The notes: generated by a model not told the origin, from the sequence alone. DNA of 40,129 nucleotides from Collinsella sp. (GCA_031292915.1 JAUMSH010000003.1:1-40129), one strand, 5' to 3'. Shown: positions 8,438 through 17,035, counted from the stretch's first letter. Translations and numbers: made by a program.

Positions 8438-8579
8438 GGAGCCCCGCCGCCGGACGGCAGACATATAAGGTCGCCTGCTCGGACAGTCCTGACTCGCACG
8501 GAGAGCACATTAAGTGCTCTCCGGCTCGTGCGGAACTCGCGATCGACCTTATATGTCTGCCGTCCGGCGGCGAGGCTCC
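8438..8579 (+). repeat. Long palindromic element, copy 1 (variable arms, conserved core)
   Basis: Left arm 8438-8473 pairs with right arm 8544-8579 over 36 nt with one mismatch, including 29 contiguous perfect pairs (8445-8473 with 8544-8572). Inside is a core, 8483-8538, with ACAGTCCTG, a 9-bp stem capped by ATTAA (blocks read CACATTAAGTG) and CGTGCGGAACTC. The same three blocks at the same spacings recur in the element at 29965-30105, read on the minus strand. It starts 17 nt after the stop of the UPF0210 gene and no T tract follows. It could be a transcribed 3'-UTR RNA structure or a miniature mobile element. Confidence 0.8.
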
Positions 8580-8656
8580 CGCACAACGGGACCTCGGTTG
8601 GGTTCTATCCCGGTTGCAGTCGCTTCGCTCCTGCACCGCATGGTCGATACGGCGGT

Positions 8657-8685
8657 TTGGCGTTGGATCGGTTCTTTCTGATATA
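8657..8685 (+). promoter_or_regulatory. Candidate promoter of the methyltransferase gene
   Basis: TTGGCG (8657-8662) and GATATA (8680-8685) are separated by 17 nt, giving an expected start near 8692. Both hexamers deviate from consensus, so support is moderate. Confidence 0.4.
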
Positions 8686-8693
8686 TGCTGGTT

Positions 8694-8725
8694 GCGGCTC
8701 TTCTTTTGGGAGGAGTCGCTTTTTT
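8694..8725 (+). terminator. Terminator-like hairpin in the leader of the methyltransferase gene
   Basis: GCGGCTC and GAGTCGC form a 7-bp stem with one G-T pair (8694-8719), followed by six T residues (8720-8725), only 5 nt before the TAGGAGG ribosome site. It has the form of an intrinsic terminator between promoter and coding region. Confidence 0.4.
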
Positions 8726-8744
8726 GTTGCTAGGAGGTTAGCCC

Positions 8745-9632
8745 GTGGTTGATGGGGATACTCGTTCTGAGCTGCTTTCTGCGGATTGGAATGGCGAATG
8801 GATGCGTCTGCAGGCCGCTCGGCATCGGGCTGATGATTCTTTTGAGTGGGATAAGCGGGCTCGGCATTTTCGGCCGCTTGAGACTGCTCCGTATGCCCGG
8901 GATTTTATAAAGCTGTTGGCCCTTGAGCCCGACGAGTCGGTGCTCGATATGGGGTGCGGAGCTGGATCGATTGCTATTCCGCTTGCGCAAGACGGACATC
9001 CCGTGATTGCCGCTGATTTTTCCCCTGCCATGCTGGGCACGCTTGATGCCGGCATTGAGTACTATGGACTCGAGGATCTCATTACGCCGCTTGAGCTTGC
9101 TTGGGATGATGATTGGGATTTGGTTGGACCGGTCGCGAAAGCGGTAGATGTCGCCTTTGCCAGTCGGTCAGTTACGACGACCAATCTAAAAGGCGCGCTT
9201 GCCAAGCTTGATCGTACGGCTCGTCGGCGTTGTGCTGTCACGATGGTCGCCAACTCCAGCCCGCGCTATGATCTGCACCTGATGAACGCTATCGGCGCCT
9301 CCGTTACCTGCAGCAATGGCTTTGTGTATGCCTTTAACATCCTTATTCAGATGGGTGCGCTGCCGCAGGTCACGTATTTTGAATCGCCTCGTCGCGACAC
9401 CTTCGATAGCCTTGAGGCAGGCGTGGCGGACTTTTCTCGTATGCTCGAGCATGGCAACGAGGATAAGATCGACCGCCTGCGCGATTACATCGCCCAGCAC
9501 ATGATCGAGAACCCCCATGCCGGTGAGCCGGGCTCCAAGGGCGTGCCGCAGGGGCGCTATATGCTCGACCACGTCCGTAAGGTCCGTTGGGCGTTTATTG
9601 CATGGGAGCCGGTCTCTGCGCCCAGCTCATAG
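8745..9632 (+). CDS. Class I SAM-dependent methyltransferase, substrate unknown
   Basis: A 295-residue cytosolic protein with a Rossmann-type SAM-binding motif I, VLDMGCGAGSIAIPLA, at about residues 66-81, then an acidic motif II region (VIAADFSPAML). The N-terminal ~60 residues are charged and Trp-containing (DWNGEWMRLQ). The substrate cannot be read from the sequence. Translation starts at a GTG, chosen because TAGGAGG lies 7 nt upstream. The leader carries a terminator-like hairpin, and the gene is flanked by the palindromic element upstream and yhbY downstream, neither pointing to a pathway. Codons look less GC-biased at the third position near the 5' end than in the metF-metH block. Confidence 0.8.
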   Translation: MVDGDTRSELLSADWNGEWMRLQAARHRADDSFEWDKRARHFRPLETAPYARDFIKLLALEPDESVLDMGCGAGSIAIPLAQDGHPVIAADFSPAMLGTLDAGIEYYGLEDLITPLELAWDDDWDLVGPVAKAVDVAFASRSVTTTNLKGALAKLDRTARRRCAVTMVANSSPRYDLHLMNAIGASVTCSNGFVYAFNILIQMGALPQVTYFESPRRDTFDSLEAGVADFSRMLEHGNEDKIDRLRDYIAQHMIENPHAGEPGSKGVPQGRYMLDHVRKVRWAFIAWEPVSAPSS

Positions 9633-9749
9633 CCTGTTCGCAGCCCGCACCGCCCACTCACTCGGCATCCGCATTCTTTGCGAACTGGGCGAACGCGCTC
9701 CACACCGCGCCGTTCCTGCGCTATCGTGGGACAGCTCACGTAGATTAAG

Positions 9750-9764
9750 GCCCCGTCGCGGGGC
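9750..9764 (+). other. Hairpin in the yhbY 5' region
   Basis: GCCCCG and CGGGGC pair around TCG, 27 nt before the yhbY start and just after a TAGATT -10-like hexamer (9741-9746). No T run follows. It may be a leader hairpin of yhbY or a weak 3' structure of the methyltransferase gene. Confidence 0.35.
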
Positions 9765-9790
9765 GCCCCATACATAGAAAGCGAGAACCC

Positions 9791-10090
9791 ATGGCACTGA
9801 CAGGAGCACAGGTCAAGCAGCTTCGCAGCATGGCCCATCACCTCAACCCCGCCATCATCATCGGCAAGTCCGACGTCAACGAGGGCACCGTCGAGCAGAC
9901 GGTCGCCTACCTGGAGAAGCACGAGCTCGTTAAGTGCTCCGTGCTCGATGGCTCCAGCCTTTCCGCCCGCGAAGCCGCCGAAGAGCTCGCTGAGCGCTGC
10001 CACGCCGAGGTCGTCCAGGTCATCGGCCGCAAGTTCTCGCTGTATCGCGAGTCCTCGCGCAAGGACATCGAGAAGATCAAGCTCGTCTAA
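9791..10090 (+). CDS. yhbY: CRS1-YhbY (CRM) domain RNA-binding protein
   Basis: A 99-residue single CRM-domain protein. Family members bind RNA and associate with pre-50S ribosomal subunits. The start, LTGAQVKQLRSMAHHLNPAIIIGK, fits the family; the GxxG-like loop lies at VIGRKFSLYRES near residues 77-88. The length matches free-standing bacterial YhbY proteins. The gene is followed by a clear terminator that also overlaps the last codons of the convergent regulator gene. It appears to be expressed alone. Confidence 0.9.
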   Translation: MALTGAQVKQLRSMAHHLNPAIIIGKSDVNEGTVEQTVAYLEKHELVKCSVLDGSSLSAREAAEELAERCHAEVVQVIGRKFSLYRESSRKDIEKIKLV

Positions 10091-10127
10091 GAGCCAATAA
10101 ACCGGCGAGCCAACACATAGCAAGCTT

Positions 10128-10161
10128 ACGGGTGCCCAAGTACTTCGGGCGCCCGTTTTTT
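10128..10161 (+). terminator. Rho-independent terminator after yhbY
   Basis: ACGGGTGCCC and GGGCGCCCGT form a 10-bp stem with one G-T pair and a 9-nt loop, followed by a T run. The T run includes the stop codon (10160-10162) of the convergent regulator gene. Confidence 0.9.
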
Positions 10162-13159
10162 ATCGCTCGACCAGCACGCGATTGAGCCGCCCCTCCACCA
10201 AGCGCTCGTATAGACGCCGGGTCTCGGGCTCGGGCACGCCATTGACCTGCTCCCTCAGATGGTGCATATGCCCGCTGTATAGCTCGACGATATCGCGCCG
10301 CCGCCCCGCCGCACTGTAGACGTGCATGGCGCAGCGCACCATATCCTCACGTGCCGTTTCCTGCCGAAGCCCCGACTCCGCCAGCCAAATCGCCGACTGC
10401 AGATCGTTTTCTTCTAGAGCGGCATTTGCTCCCTTAATCATGCAATCGATGTACTTTGACTGCATAATGCGTCGCATACGCAAAAAGTAGGTGGGATTAC
10501 AGCCATTGGGAACATACAGCGGTCCGGCATAAAGCTGCTCAATCTTAAGGCACAGCTCAACTAAATGGGGCCCGCGCGCACCCGTGCGATTTCCCAAAAC
10601 CTCGCGGCTTATCTGGTCAAACAGCCGTACATCGGTCTTGACGTAGTCGCCGTTGAGCCCAATGCATTCATTTTGGATGAGCACACACGACTTGCCGTCC
10701 GGCGTCGGCCCCAAAGCCGACCGCAAGCGCGATATCGTCGAGTACAGGTTGTTGCGGGCGCTATTGAACTCGGCATGGGGCCACAGCTCCATGGCCAGCG
10801 TCTCACGATCGACGAGCGCATCCATGCCCAGCGCAAGCCGCTCGGCAAGTGTCGCCGCCTTCTTGCGGCGCCACATTTTGTCCGTGATGGGAAACCCGTC
10901 GCGCTCGGCGCGAAACGCACCAAACATGCGAATCTCGATATGGTCGATGGTATCAACGGCTTCAACCTCGCCGGCCTGGAATAGGCGCTCGCCCTCCCCT
11001 TCCAAATCGTCGCGCAGCGAGTACCGCGACAGCTCGCGCACGGGAAGCTTCTTGCGTATCCTGGCCGCCGGCTCGCCCAGACAATGCATGGCAAGGCGCG
11101 CAAAGAGCCGATACGATGGTTCTAGAATCCCCGCACGATTCATGGACATCCAGGCCGCAAGGTCGCTGTCTCGGCCTGCACAGGCCAAATGCAGCGCCAC
11201 CATCCAGGCCTCCGCTCCACCAACCTGCGTCTGGCTTATATCGAGCAACTCCGCTTCCTCGCGTACCGAAACCATCGAGGTGTTACGCAGATATGCCGCG
11301 CGCTCCAGCAGCAATGCGTTATCGCGCATGTACGCAATCGACTCCTCGGCAAGTTTGAGCACTTGGACCGCACGGAACTTTGCATTAACCGGCCGTCCCT
11401 CTGCCAGCGACTGCCAGCCTTCTAGCAACAGACCAAACAGCTGAATCTGGTTGTCGCGCATGCGCACGGCAAAACGATCGAGCTCGTTGAACGCCGCGTC
11501 ATCGGTTACCGGCAAGCCGGAAAGGAGCCGCCGTGCCGCCAGCACCATGCGCACCCAGATAGCCATCGCCTTAAGCCCACGTACGTCGAGCGCCTCCCGC
11601 ACCACCGTCATCTCGTCGTCGCGCTCGTCGGTTCCCGCAAACGACCCGTCAAAGAGCTCCACCAGCATGCTATCGGCCCGTATAACAATCCCCGCGACAT
11701 CGAGCTCGCAGTCGTAGGCCTTGCTCGTTTTGAGCTGCTGTAGAACGCCGCCGTCATCTCCCCGCTCGGTCAGACAGCGCTTGACCTCGATATGCGCAGA
11801 CAACATATCGAGTGCGGTATGGGATGTCTCGATTTCTGGCACGGCCAGGTTCGTAGGAAGCCCAAGTCCGTTGTCCCCATAGCAAACAGCCGTCAGTGTC
11901 TGGGCCACCCTCCATGAGACAGGGTCTATTTCGCAGGCCGCCCGTTCGCCCCCGCGCTCGATGACCGATGCCATATAGCGGGCGAGCTTTGTGTTGGACA
12001 CGCTGACCGCTGCCAGATATACGCCAAGCGCCTCGGCAGGCGTTGGCTCTGGAGCCGGATCGTCGGCATCGATCGTGCCCAGCGCTGCTCGGCAGATATC
12101 GGCCCCGTGCCCCGTCAGAGCCAGATCGACCCCATACTGCCCAGTAAGTTCAAGGACCGCTTCACGGTCCAAAAAGGCGTCCGCTAGGCCCATCGCCGCA
12201 TCGCATCGGCCCGCCTTAAGCAAAATCCGGGCCGCCCTCGGAACAAGTTCGGGGCGAACCTCGGCCACCAACTTACGCAAACGCAAGCGTCCGTTATCCT
12301 CCGTGCCCAGACACGTAAAACTCCGCTCGGCGGGATCCAAGCCAAAGATCGGGTAGTCGCGTACAAAGTAGGACTGGTCGACCATCGACAGTCTCACCCC
12401 GCAAGCCTCGAGTTCCGAGATATTGCCCTCGCCCATCAAAACCATGAGACATGCCACGCAAAACAGCGCATTATTGTCGAGCGAAGCCAGATCGACAAGT
12501 GCCGCGCCATATACGTTGACAATCTCGTTTTCGAGCAGACCGGCTACGTCGCCTTGGCCATACAGACCCGTCTGCAATGCCGAAACGAGCTCGGGCACGC
12601 CCTGCGTGAGCTGATAAAAGTCGAGCGATGTGCTGATCGAAAACGCCGATGCCCACGCCGAATACTCATAGGCATGCACCTTGAGCATCTGCGCATTGAT
12701 CTTAACCGAATCGCCCAGCCCGTGAATCAGCTGACGATTTGAAGGACGGCAGGAGATAAAGACCCCTACCCCCATAGCGCGCAGGCCGCGAATCCTGTCG
12801 ATGAGGTCCTCGGTATCGTGCTGATCGAGGTTTGGCACATTATCAATCGCGATAAGGGAATGCGGTTTGTCTTTGAGTTCTTCGGTAACCACCTCGAGCT
12901 GCATAAACACCTCGCGCCCAGTGGCGCGATCGGCCTCGATAATCCGCACGGGGCCTCGCGTCGGATCGCATTTAACCTCATGGGTGTACTGCAGCAGCAC
13001 CGAGGTCTTCCCAAACCCGTCGGGCGCATAAAGAACCACGATGCCGGCCTTTCGGCCCTTGGCGATAAGCTCATTCATCAAGCGTTCGCGTCGCACCATA
13101 TAGCCTCCGCCCAGCGGCATCAGCTCGAGGTCGTCTATACCGCTCAAATCGTTTACCAT
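10160..13159 (-). CDS. STAND-type ATPase with C-terminal SARP-like DNA-binding and BTAD domains
   Basis: A 999-residue putative transcription regulator. Near the N terminus YAPDGFGKTS (about 44-53) is a Walker A P-loop, with a plausible Walker B at SLIAIDNVPN (about 100-110), as in MalT/STAND signalling ATPases. The middle ~450 residues are helical and probably repeat-like. About residues 738-840 form an OmpR-type winged helix of the SARP type (IEIRMFGAF, ETLAMELWP, ARNNLYSTISRLR); about 845-990 resemble a bacterial transcriptional activation domain of TPR-like helices. Family logic suggests an ATP- and ligand-switched activator; ligand and targets are unknown. It is transcribed alone, convergent with yhbY. 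The start at 13159 has no strong ribosome site, so the exact N terminus is uncertain. Confidence 0.8.
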   Translation of the reverse strand: MVNDLSGIDDLELMPLGGGYMVRRERLMNELIAKGRKAGIVVLYAPDGFGKTSVLLQYTHEVKCDPTRGPVRIIEADRATGREVFMQLEVVTEELKDKPHSLIAIDNVPNLDQHDTEDLIDRIRGLRAMGVGVFISCRPSNRQLIHGLGDSVKINAQMLKVHAYEYSAWASAFSISTSLDFYQLTQGVPELVSALQTGLYGQGDVAGLLENEIVNVYGAALVDLASLDNNALFCVACLMVLMGEGNISELEACGVRLSMVDQSYFVRDYPIFGLDPAERSFTCLGTEDNGRLRLRKLVAEVRPELVPRAARILLKAGRCDAAMGLADAFLDREAVLELTGQYGVDLALTGHGADICRAALGTIDADDPAPEPTPAEALGVYLAAVSVSNTKLARYMASVIERGGERAACEIDPVSWRVAQTLTAVCYGDNGLGLPTNLAVPEIETSHTALDMLSAHIEVKRCLTERGDDGGVLQQLKTSKAYDCELDVAGIVIRADSMLVELFDGSFAGTDERDDEMTVVREALDVRGLKAMAIWVRMVLAARRLLSGLPVTDDAAFNELDRFAVRMRDNQIQLFGLLLEGWQSLAEGRPVNAKFRAVQVLKLAEESIAYMRDNALLLERAAYLRNTSMVSVREEAELLDISQTQVGGAEAWMVALHLACAGRDSDLAAWMSMNRAGILEPSYRLFARLAMHCLGEPAARIRKKLPVRELSRYSLRDDLEGEGERLFQAGEVEAVDTIDHIEIRMFGAFRAERDGFPITDKMWRRKKAATLAERLALGMDALVDRETLAMELWPHAEFNSARNNLYSTISRLRSALGPTPDGKSCVLIQNECIGLNGDYVKTDVRLFDQISREVLGNRTGARGPHLVELCLKIEQLYAGPLYVPNGCNPTYFLRMRRIMQSKYIDCMIKGANAALEENDLQSAIWLAESGLRQETAREDMVRCAMHVYSAAGRRRDIVELYSGHMHHLREQVNGVPEPETRRLYERLVEGRLNRVLVER

Positions 13160-13546
13160 GCCCGCTCCTCAACTCGACCGTATGGACACTGTAGCCGCAA
13201 GACCATACAAGCCGCGCTATGAATAGAGCGACCTTGTGTTTTAGGTTGTCTTTTGGTACGAAAGCGGCAAGTTTTTGTACAGCGAGGGCCGATTGTTATT
13301 AATCCCCCGACTAATCGGTCTTTAAGCAGGTAAATGAGCTTGTCAGCTTGTCCCATCTAAGCGGCAGTGTAACGCAAATGAACAAGGTTCAGTTATGTCA
13401 TTCAACTCGCCTAGCACCCGCTACCGTCTACGACCTTTTAGTGGCATTTTTGCATAGAATCTGATATGGAATGAATCAAACTGTTGGGCGTCCGGCATTC
13501 GTCAAGCTTGCGGCAAGTTTTTGGTCAAGTGGGCGGAAAGGGATAG
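13160..13546. other. Non-coding gap upstream of the large regulator
   Basis: I see no credible gene. It holds a perfect 14-bp direct repeat, GCGGCAAGTTTTTG, at 13264-13277 and 13510-13523; a dyad CCGATT/AATCGG at 13289-13318; and TTAAAG with ATTAAT about 16 nt apart on the minus strand, a weak promoter candidate for the regulator gene. The region is visibly less GC-rich than its surroundings. Confidence 0.4.
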
Positions 13547-13575
13547 CAAAAAGGCCCCCGCAAAGCGGAGGCCTT
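13547..13575 (-). terminator. Rho-independent terminator of nagB
   Basis: On the minus strand AAGGCCTCCGC pairs with GCGGGGGCCTT (one G-T pair) around TTT, followed by a short T run. It begins 33 nt after the nagB stop. Confidence 0.9.
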
Positions 13576-13607
13576 AGGCAAGGCTATGTCGAGCTGCAGG
13601 ATTCGCG

Positions 13608-14336
13608 CTACTCGCAGAGCGAAAGGGCGGCCTCGTCGGCAACGACAACGCAGTTGGTGTGCAGCTGCAGGATCGAAGCCGGGCACTCGGGCGTAACCGG
13701 ACCATAGCACATGTCATGCACGGCCTGAGCCTTGGCCTCGCCGTTGGCGACGACCAGGATCATGCGGGCATACATGATGGTCTGGGTGCCCATGGTGTAG
13801 GCCTGACGGGGAACATCGTCGATGCTGTCGAACAGGCGGCTGTTGGCCTGAATGGTGCTCTCGGTGAGGTCGACACAGTGCGTGCCCTTGGAGAAGTGGT
13901 CATCGGGCTCGTTGAAGCCGATGTGGCCGTTGTTGCCAATGCCGAGCAGCTGCAGATCCGGGTAACCGGCGTCGGCGACAATCTTGTCGTACTCAGAGCA
14001 GGCAGCGGCGGCGTCGGGGTTGGAACCGTCGGGCACATGCGTGTTGTTCAGGTCGATGTTGATGTGATCGAAGAAGTTCTCACGCATGAAGTAGTGATAG
14101 CTCTGGGGATCGTCGTGCGAAAGGCCGCGATACTCGTCCAGGTTGTAGGTGCTGACCTCGGCAAAGTCGACGTCGCCCTTCTTGTACCAAGCAGCGAGCT
14201 GCTTGTAGGCACCGATCGGGGTGGAGCCGGTGGCAAGGCCCAGCACACAGTCGGGCTTGAGGATAACCTGGGCCGAGATGATATTAGCGGCCTTGCGGCT
14301 CATATCCTCGTAGTCTTTAGCTTTAATGATCTTCAT
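13608..14336 (-). CDS. nagB: Glucosamine-6-phosphate deaminase
   Basis: Converts glucosamine-6-phosphate to fructose-6-phosphate and ammonia, feeding amino sugars into glycolysis. The 242-residue length fits the short NagB type. GLATGSTP (33-40) binds phosphate, NLDEY carries the catalytic Asp67, GIGNNGHIGFNEP carries His138 of the ring-opening step, and KGTHCVDLT follows as in the family. The start at 14336 has AAAGGA 7 nt upstream; an open frame runs 30 codons further but has no ribosome site. GlmM and a PTS EIIA component lie upstream on the same strand, so the three genes meet at glucosamine-6-phosphate. Confidence 0.95.
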   Translation of the reverse strand: MKIIKAKDYEDMSRKAANIISAQVILKPDCVLGLATGSTPIGAYKQLAAWYKKGDVDFAEVSTYNLDEYRGLSHDDPQSYHYFMRENFFDHINIDLNNTHVPDGSNPDAAAACSEYDKIVADAGYPDLQLLGIGNNGHIGFNEPDDHFSKGTHCVDLTESTIQANSRLFDSIDDVPRQAYTMGTQTIMYARMILVVANGEAKAQAVHDMCYGPVTPECPASILQLHTNCVVVADEAALSLCE

Positions 14337-14447
14337 TACGCGTCCTTTCTCGTACAAGAGAGGCAAGGCTCCCTTACAAGCACTTGCCCGCGGCCCGCGT
14401 CGGCCGCAACCAACGTGTGCGGCCACCAGGGCGAGGTCGCGTAATGT

Positions 14448-14462
14448 ATGTGTCTAGTGTCT
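14448..14462. promoter_or_regulatory. Direct repeat upstream of nagB
   Basis: The plus strand reads GTGTCTAGTGTCTAG, two tandem copies of GTGTCTAG, about 110-125 nt before the nagB start. On the minus strand TACATT lies next to it as a possible -10. A sugar-responsive GntR-type site is conceivable but the palindromic dre-type consensus is not present. Confidence 0.25.
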
Positions 14463-14536
14463 AGCCGCGTCGAGGCCCCTGCCCGTCCACGGTGACCCAA
14501 AGCCTTTTAGCTTCGGACAAATCCCATCTTGCCACT

Positions 14537-14564
14537 GAGGGCGTCCTCTTTCAAGGGCGCCCTC
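14537..14564. other. Hairpin downstream of the EIIA gene
   Basis: GAGGGCG and CGCCCTC are perfect inverted repeats 14 nt apart, about 45 nt past the EIIA stop. No T tract follows on the minus strand, so termination is uncertain. Confidence 0.35.
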
Positions 14565-14607
14565 CGTAAACGTGTTTGAATTGTAGACTAATGGCCACGT
14601 GCACTTG

Positions 14608-15105
14608 CTAGCGCTCGCGAGCAACGATGAGCTGGTCCATCTCTTCGACATGCACGCCAACGGAGCCCTTGATGCTCGAGAACTCAACGGAGTTGCACAC
14701 CAAGATGGGAACCGTCACATCGTAGCCCTCGGCAGCAATTGCCTCGCGATCGAACTCAATGAGCACATCGCCCTTATGGACGATGTCACCCACTTGCGCA
14801 TGTACGGTAAAGTGCTTGCCCTCGAGCTGAACAGTGTCCAAACCAACGTGGATGAGCACGTCCAAGCCATCGACCGTGTTAAGCGCAACGGCGTGTCCCG
14901 TGGGAAAAATAGCCTCGACCTTGGCATCAGCCGGCGCGATCACGCGCGTTCCGGTGGGCTGAATCGCCACGCCCTGGCCCAAAAGGCCGGTGGCAAACGT
15001 CTGATCGTTTACCTCGGAGAGCGGAATGACGTCACCCGAGATGGGAGCATCCAACGTAAGGACTCGACCACGCATACCAAAAGACCTTAGGACTTTAGTG
15101 AACAT
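14608..15105 (-). CDS. PTS glucose-type EIIA protein
   Basis: A free-standing 165-residue EIIA-Glc/Crr-like domain that carries phosphate between HPr and a sugar-specific EIIB. Both conserved histidines are visible: His71 in FPTGHAVAL and the phosphorylated His86 in VLIHVGLDTVQL; the GDVLIEFD and CNSVEF stretches also fit. The start at 15105 has GAGG at suitable distance; an internal ATG at 15075 is an alternative. No EIIBC permease lies in the window, so it must serve a transporter encoded elsewhere. It sits between glmM and nagB, 71 nt after glmM, suggesting amino-sugar transport. A regulatory role like E. coli Crr is not shown. Confidence 0.9.
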   Translation of the reverse strand: MFTKVLRSFGMRGRVLTLDAPISGDVIPLSEVNDQTFATGLLGQGVAIQPTGTRVIAPADAKVEAIFPTGHAVALNTVDGLDVLIHVGLDTVQLEGKHFTVHAQVGDIVHKGDVLIEFDREAIAAEGYDVTVPILVCNSVEFSSIKGSVGVHVEEMDQLIVARER

Positions 15106-15176
15106 GCTCCCCCTCGGACATACCGATCAACCAAAATAACCTTAACAGTTTACCACTTGGCACCCGTTTTTGACCA

Positions 15177-16514
15177 TTAGGGAAGTTCGCGCTTGACAAC
15201 CTCGACGATGTCGTCGACAACGCGCTGAGTCAGCTCGTGCGTCTCGGCCTCGGCCATCACGCGGACCAGCGGCTCGGTACCACTCGGGCGCACCAGAATG
15301 CGGCCGCGGCCGTCAAGCTCCTTCTCGGCAGCAGCAACGGCGTCCCAAATGGGCTGGCAATCGTCCAGACCAGCCTTGTTGTCGGAATGCACGTTGACGA
15401 GTACCTGCGGGTACTTCTTCATGATGCCGGCAAGATCGGTGAGGGTACGACCAGTGCGCTTGAGCACGGCCAGCAGCTGCAGAGCCGTCACCAGGCCATC
15501 ACCGGTGGTGTTGTGCTCCAGGAAGATGATGTGGCCGGACTGTTCGCCGCCGATGACGGCGCCGTCCGCGAGCATGCGCTCCAGAACGTAGCGGTCGCCC
15601 ACGGCGGTCTGAACCATCTCGAAGCCTTGCTCCTTCATAGCGATGGAGAAGCCCAGGTTGCACATGACGGTCGAGACGATCTCGGAGTTGGCGAGCTTGC
15701 CGCGAGCGGCGAGGTCAGAACCGCAGATAGCCAGGATGTAGTCACCGTCGATCTCATTACCCTCGCTGTCCACGAACAGTACGCGGTCGGCGTCGCCGTC
15801 GTGGGCCAGACCGATGTCAGCATGGGTGCGCAGCACGAGCTCGCGGAGGGGCTCGAGGTGCGTAGAGCCGCACTCAACGTTAATGTCGGTGCCGCAGTAA
15901 TCGGTGTTGATGGCATGGACCGTGGCACCCAGGCGCTGCAGCGCGGCGGGCGTAGTCTGGCAGGAAGCACCGTGACCGCAGTCGACGGCAACGACCAGGC
16001 CGTCGAGCCTAAGACCATCAAGCGTATCGATAGCGTGGTCGACGTATGCCTTGCGGGCGTCCTTCATCTTGATGATGTGGCCCACGCCGGCACCGGTCGG
16101 CAGCGTGTCGGCAGCCATGGCTTCCTCGGACATGACCCAGGCGCTGATCTCTTCCTCGACAGCATCGGGAAGCTTCATGCCCTTGCGGCTAAAGAACTTG
16201 ATGCCGTTGAACTCCGGCGGATTGTGCGAAGCGGAGATGACGATGCCGCCATCGAGCTCGTTTTGAACGGTGAGCAGCGCCACGGCGGGCGTGGGGATAA
16301 CGCCGCAGCAATGCGGACGGCCGCCCTCGGCCATAATGCCGGCGGTCAGAGCGCTCTCGAGCATGGTGCCCGAAAGACGCGTGTCGCGGCCGATGCAGAT
16401 ATCCGGACCAAGGAACTTGGTCGCCGCACGGCCAAGGCGAAACGCGAGGTCGCACGAGAGGTCGGCGTTGGCGACGCCACGGACGCCATCGGTACCGAAG
16501 ATGTTCTGGGGCAT
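15177..16514 (-). CDS. glmM: Phosphoglucosamine mutase
   Basis: Interconverts glucosamine-6-phosphate and glucosamine-1-phosphate on the way to UDP-GlcNAc for peptidoglycan. The 445-residue product has all four alpha-phosphohexomutase signatures: IFGTDGVRG at the start, VISASHNPPEFNG with phosphoserine Ser96, the magnesium loop HDGDADR, the sugar loop GGEQSGH, and the phosphate loop RPSGTEPLVR. I chose the ATG at 16514 (MPQNIFG) because GAAGGAG lies 7 nt upstream; six more codons are open upstream. It lies between the rpsI terminator and the EIIA gene. Confidence 0.95.
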   Translation of the reverse strand: MPQNIFGTDGVRGVANADLSCDLAFRLGRAATKFLGPDICIGRDTRLSGTMLESALTAGIMAEGGRPHCCGVIPTPAVALLTVQNELDGGIVISASHNPPEFNGIKFFSRKGMKLPDAVEEEISAWVMSEEAMAADTLPTGAGVGHIIKMKDARKAYVDHAIDTLDGLRLDGLVVAVDCGHGASCQTTPAALQRLGATVHAINTDYCGTDINVECGSTHLEPLRELVLRTHADIGLAHDGDADRVLFVDSEGNEIDGDYILAICGSDLAARGKLANSEIVSTVMCNLGFSIAMKEQGFEMVQTAVGDRYVLERMLADGAVIGGEQSGHIIFLEHNTTGDGLVTALQLLAVLKRTGRTLTDLAGIMKKYPQVLVNVHSDNKAGLDDCQPIWDAVAAAEKELDGRGRILVRPSGTEPLVRVMAEAETHELTQRVVDDIVEVVKRELP

Positions 16515-16563
16515 AGGATCGCTCCTTCCCAAGTGGGCAAAACGCAGTCGCCCACCCTAGTCG

Positions 16564-16607
16564 AAAAAGAAAAGCGGGACCCGCCGAGCAATCGGCAGGC
16601 CCCGCTT
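16564..16607 (-). terminator. Rho-independent terminator of rplM-rpsI
   Basis: On the minus strand AAGCGGG...CCCGCTT with an inner CTGCCGA/TCGGCGG helix is followed by a T-rich run (TTTTCTTTTT). It starts about 30 nt after the rpsI stop. Confidence 0.9.
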
Positions 16608-16637
16608 GTACATTGTATCTCGTAAGGAGATAAAACC

Positions 16638-17033
<396 letters not shown>

Positions 17034-17035
17034 CT

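Noticed and set aside
3750..8636. 1628-codon open frame on the minus strand opposite metH and the UPF0210 gene
   Set aside because: It is antisense to three well-recognised genes, is full of low-complexity Gly/Ala/Asp/His sequence, and arises from GC-rich third positions.
8685..8741. 18-codon hydrophobic upstream ORF ending at the methyltransferase SD
   Set aside because: No ribosome site, and the ATG overlaps the candidate -10. Kept only as a remote leader-peptide possibility.
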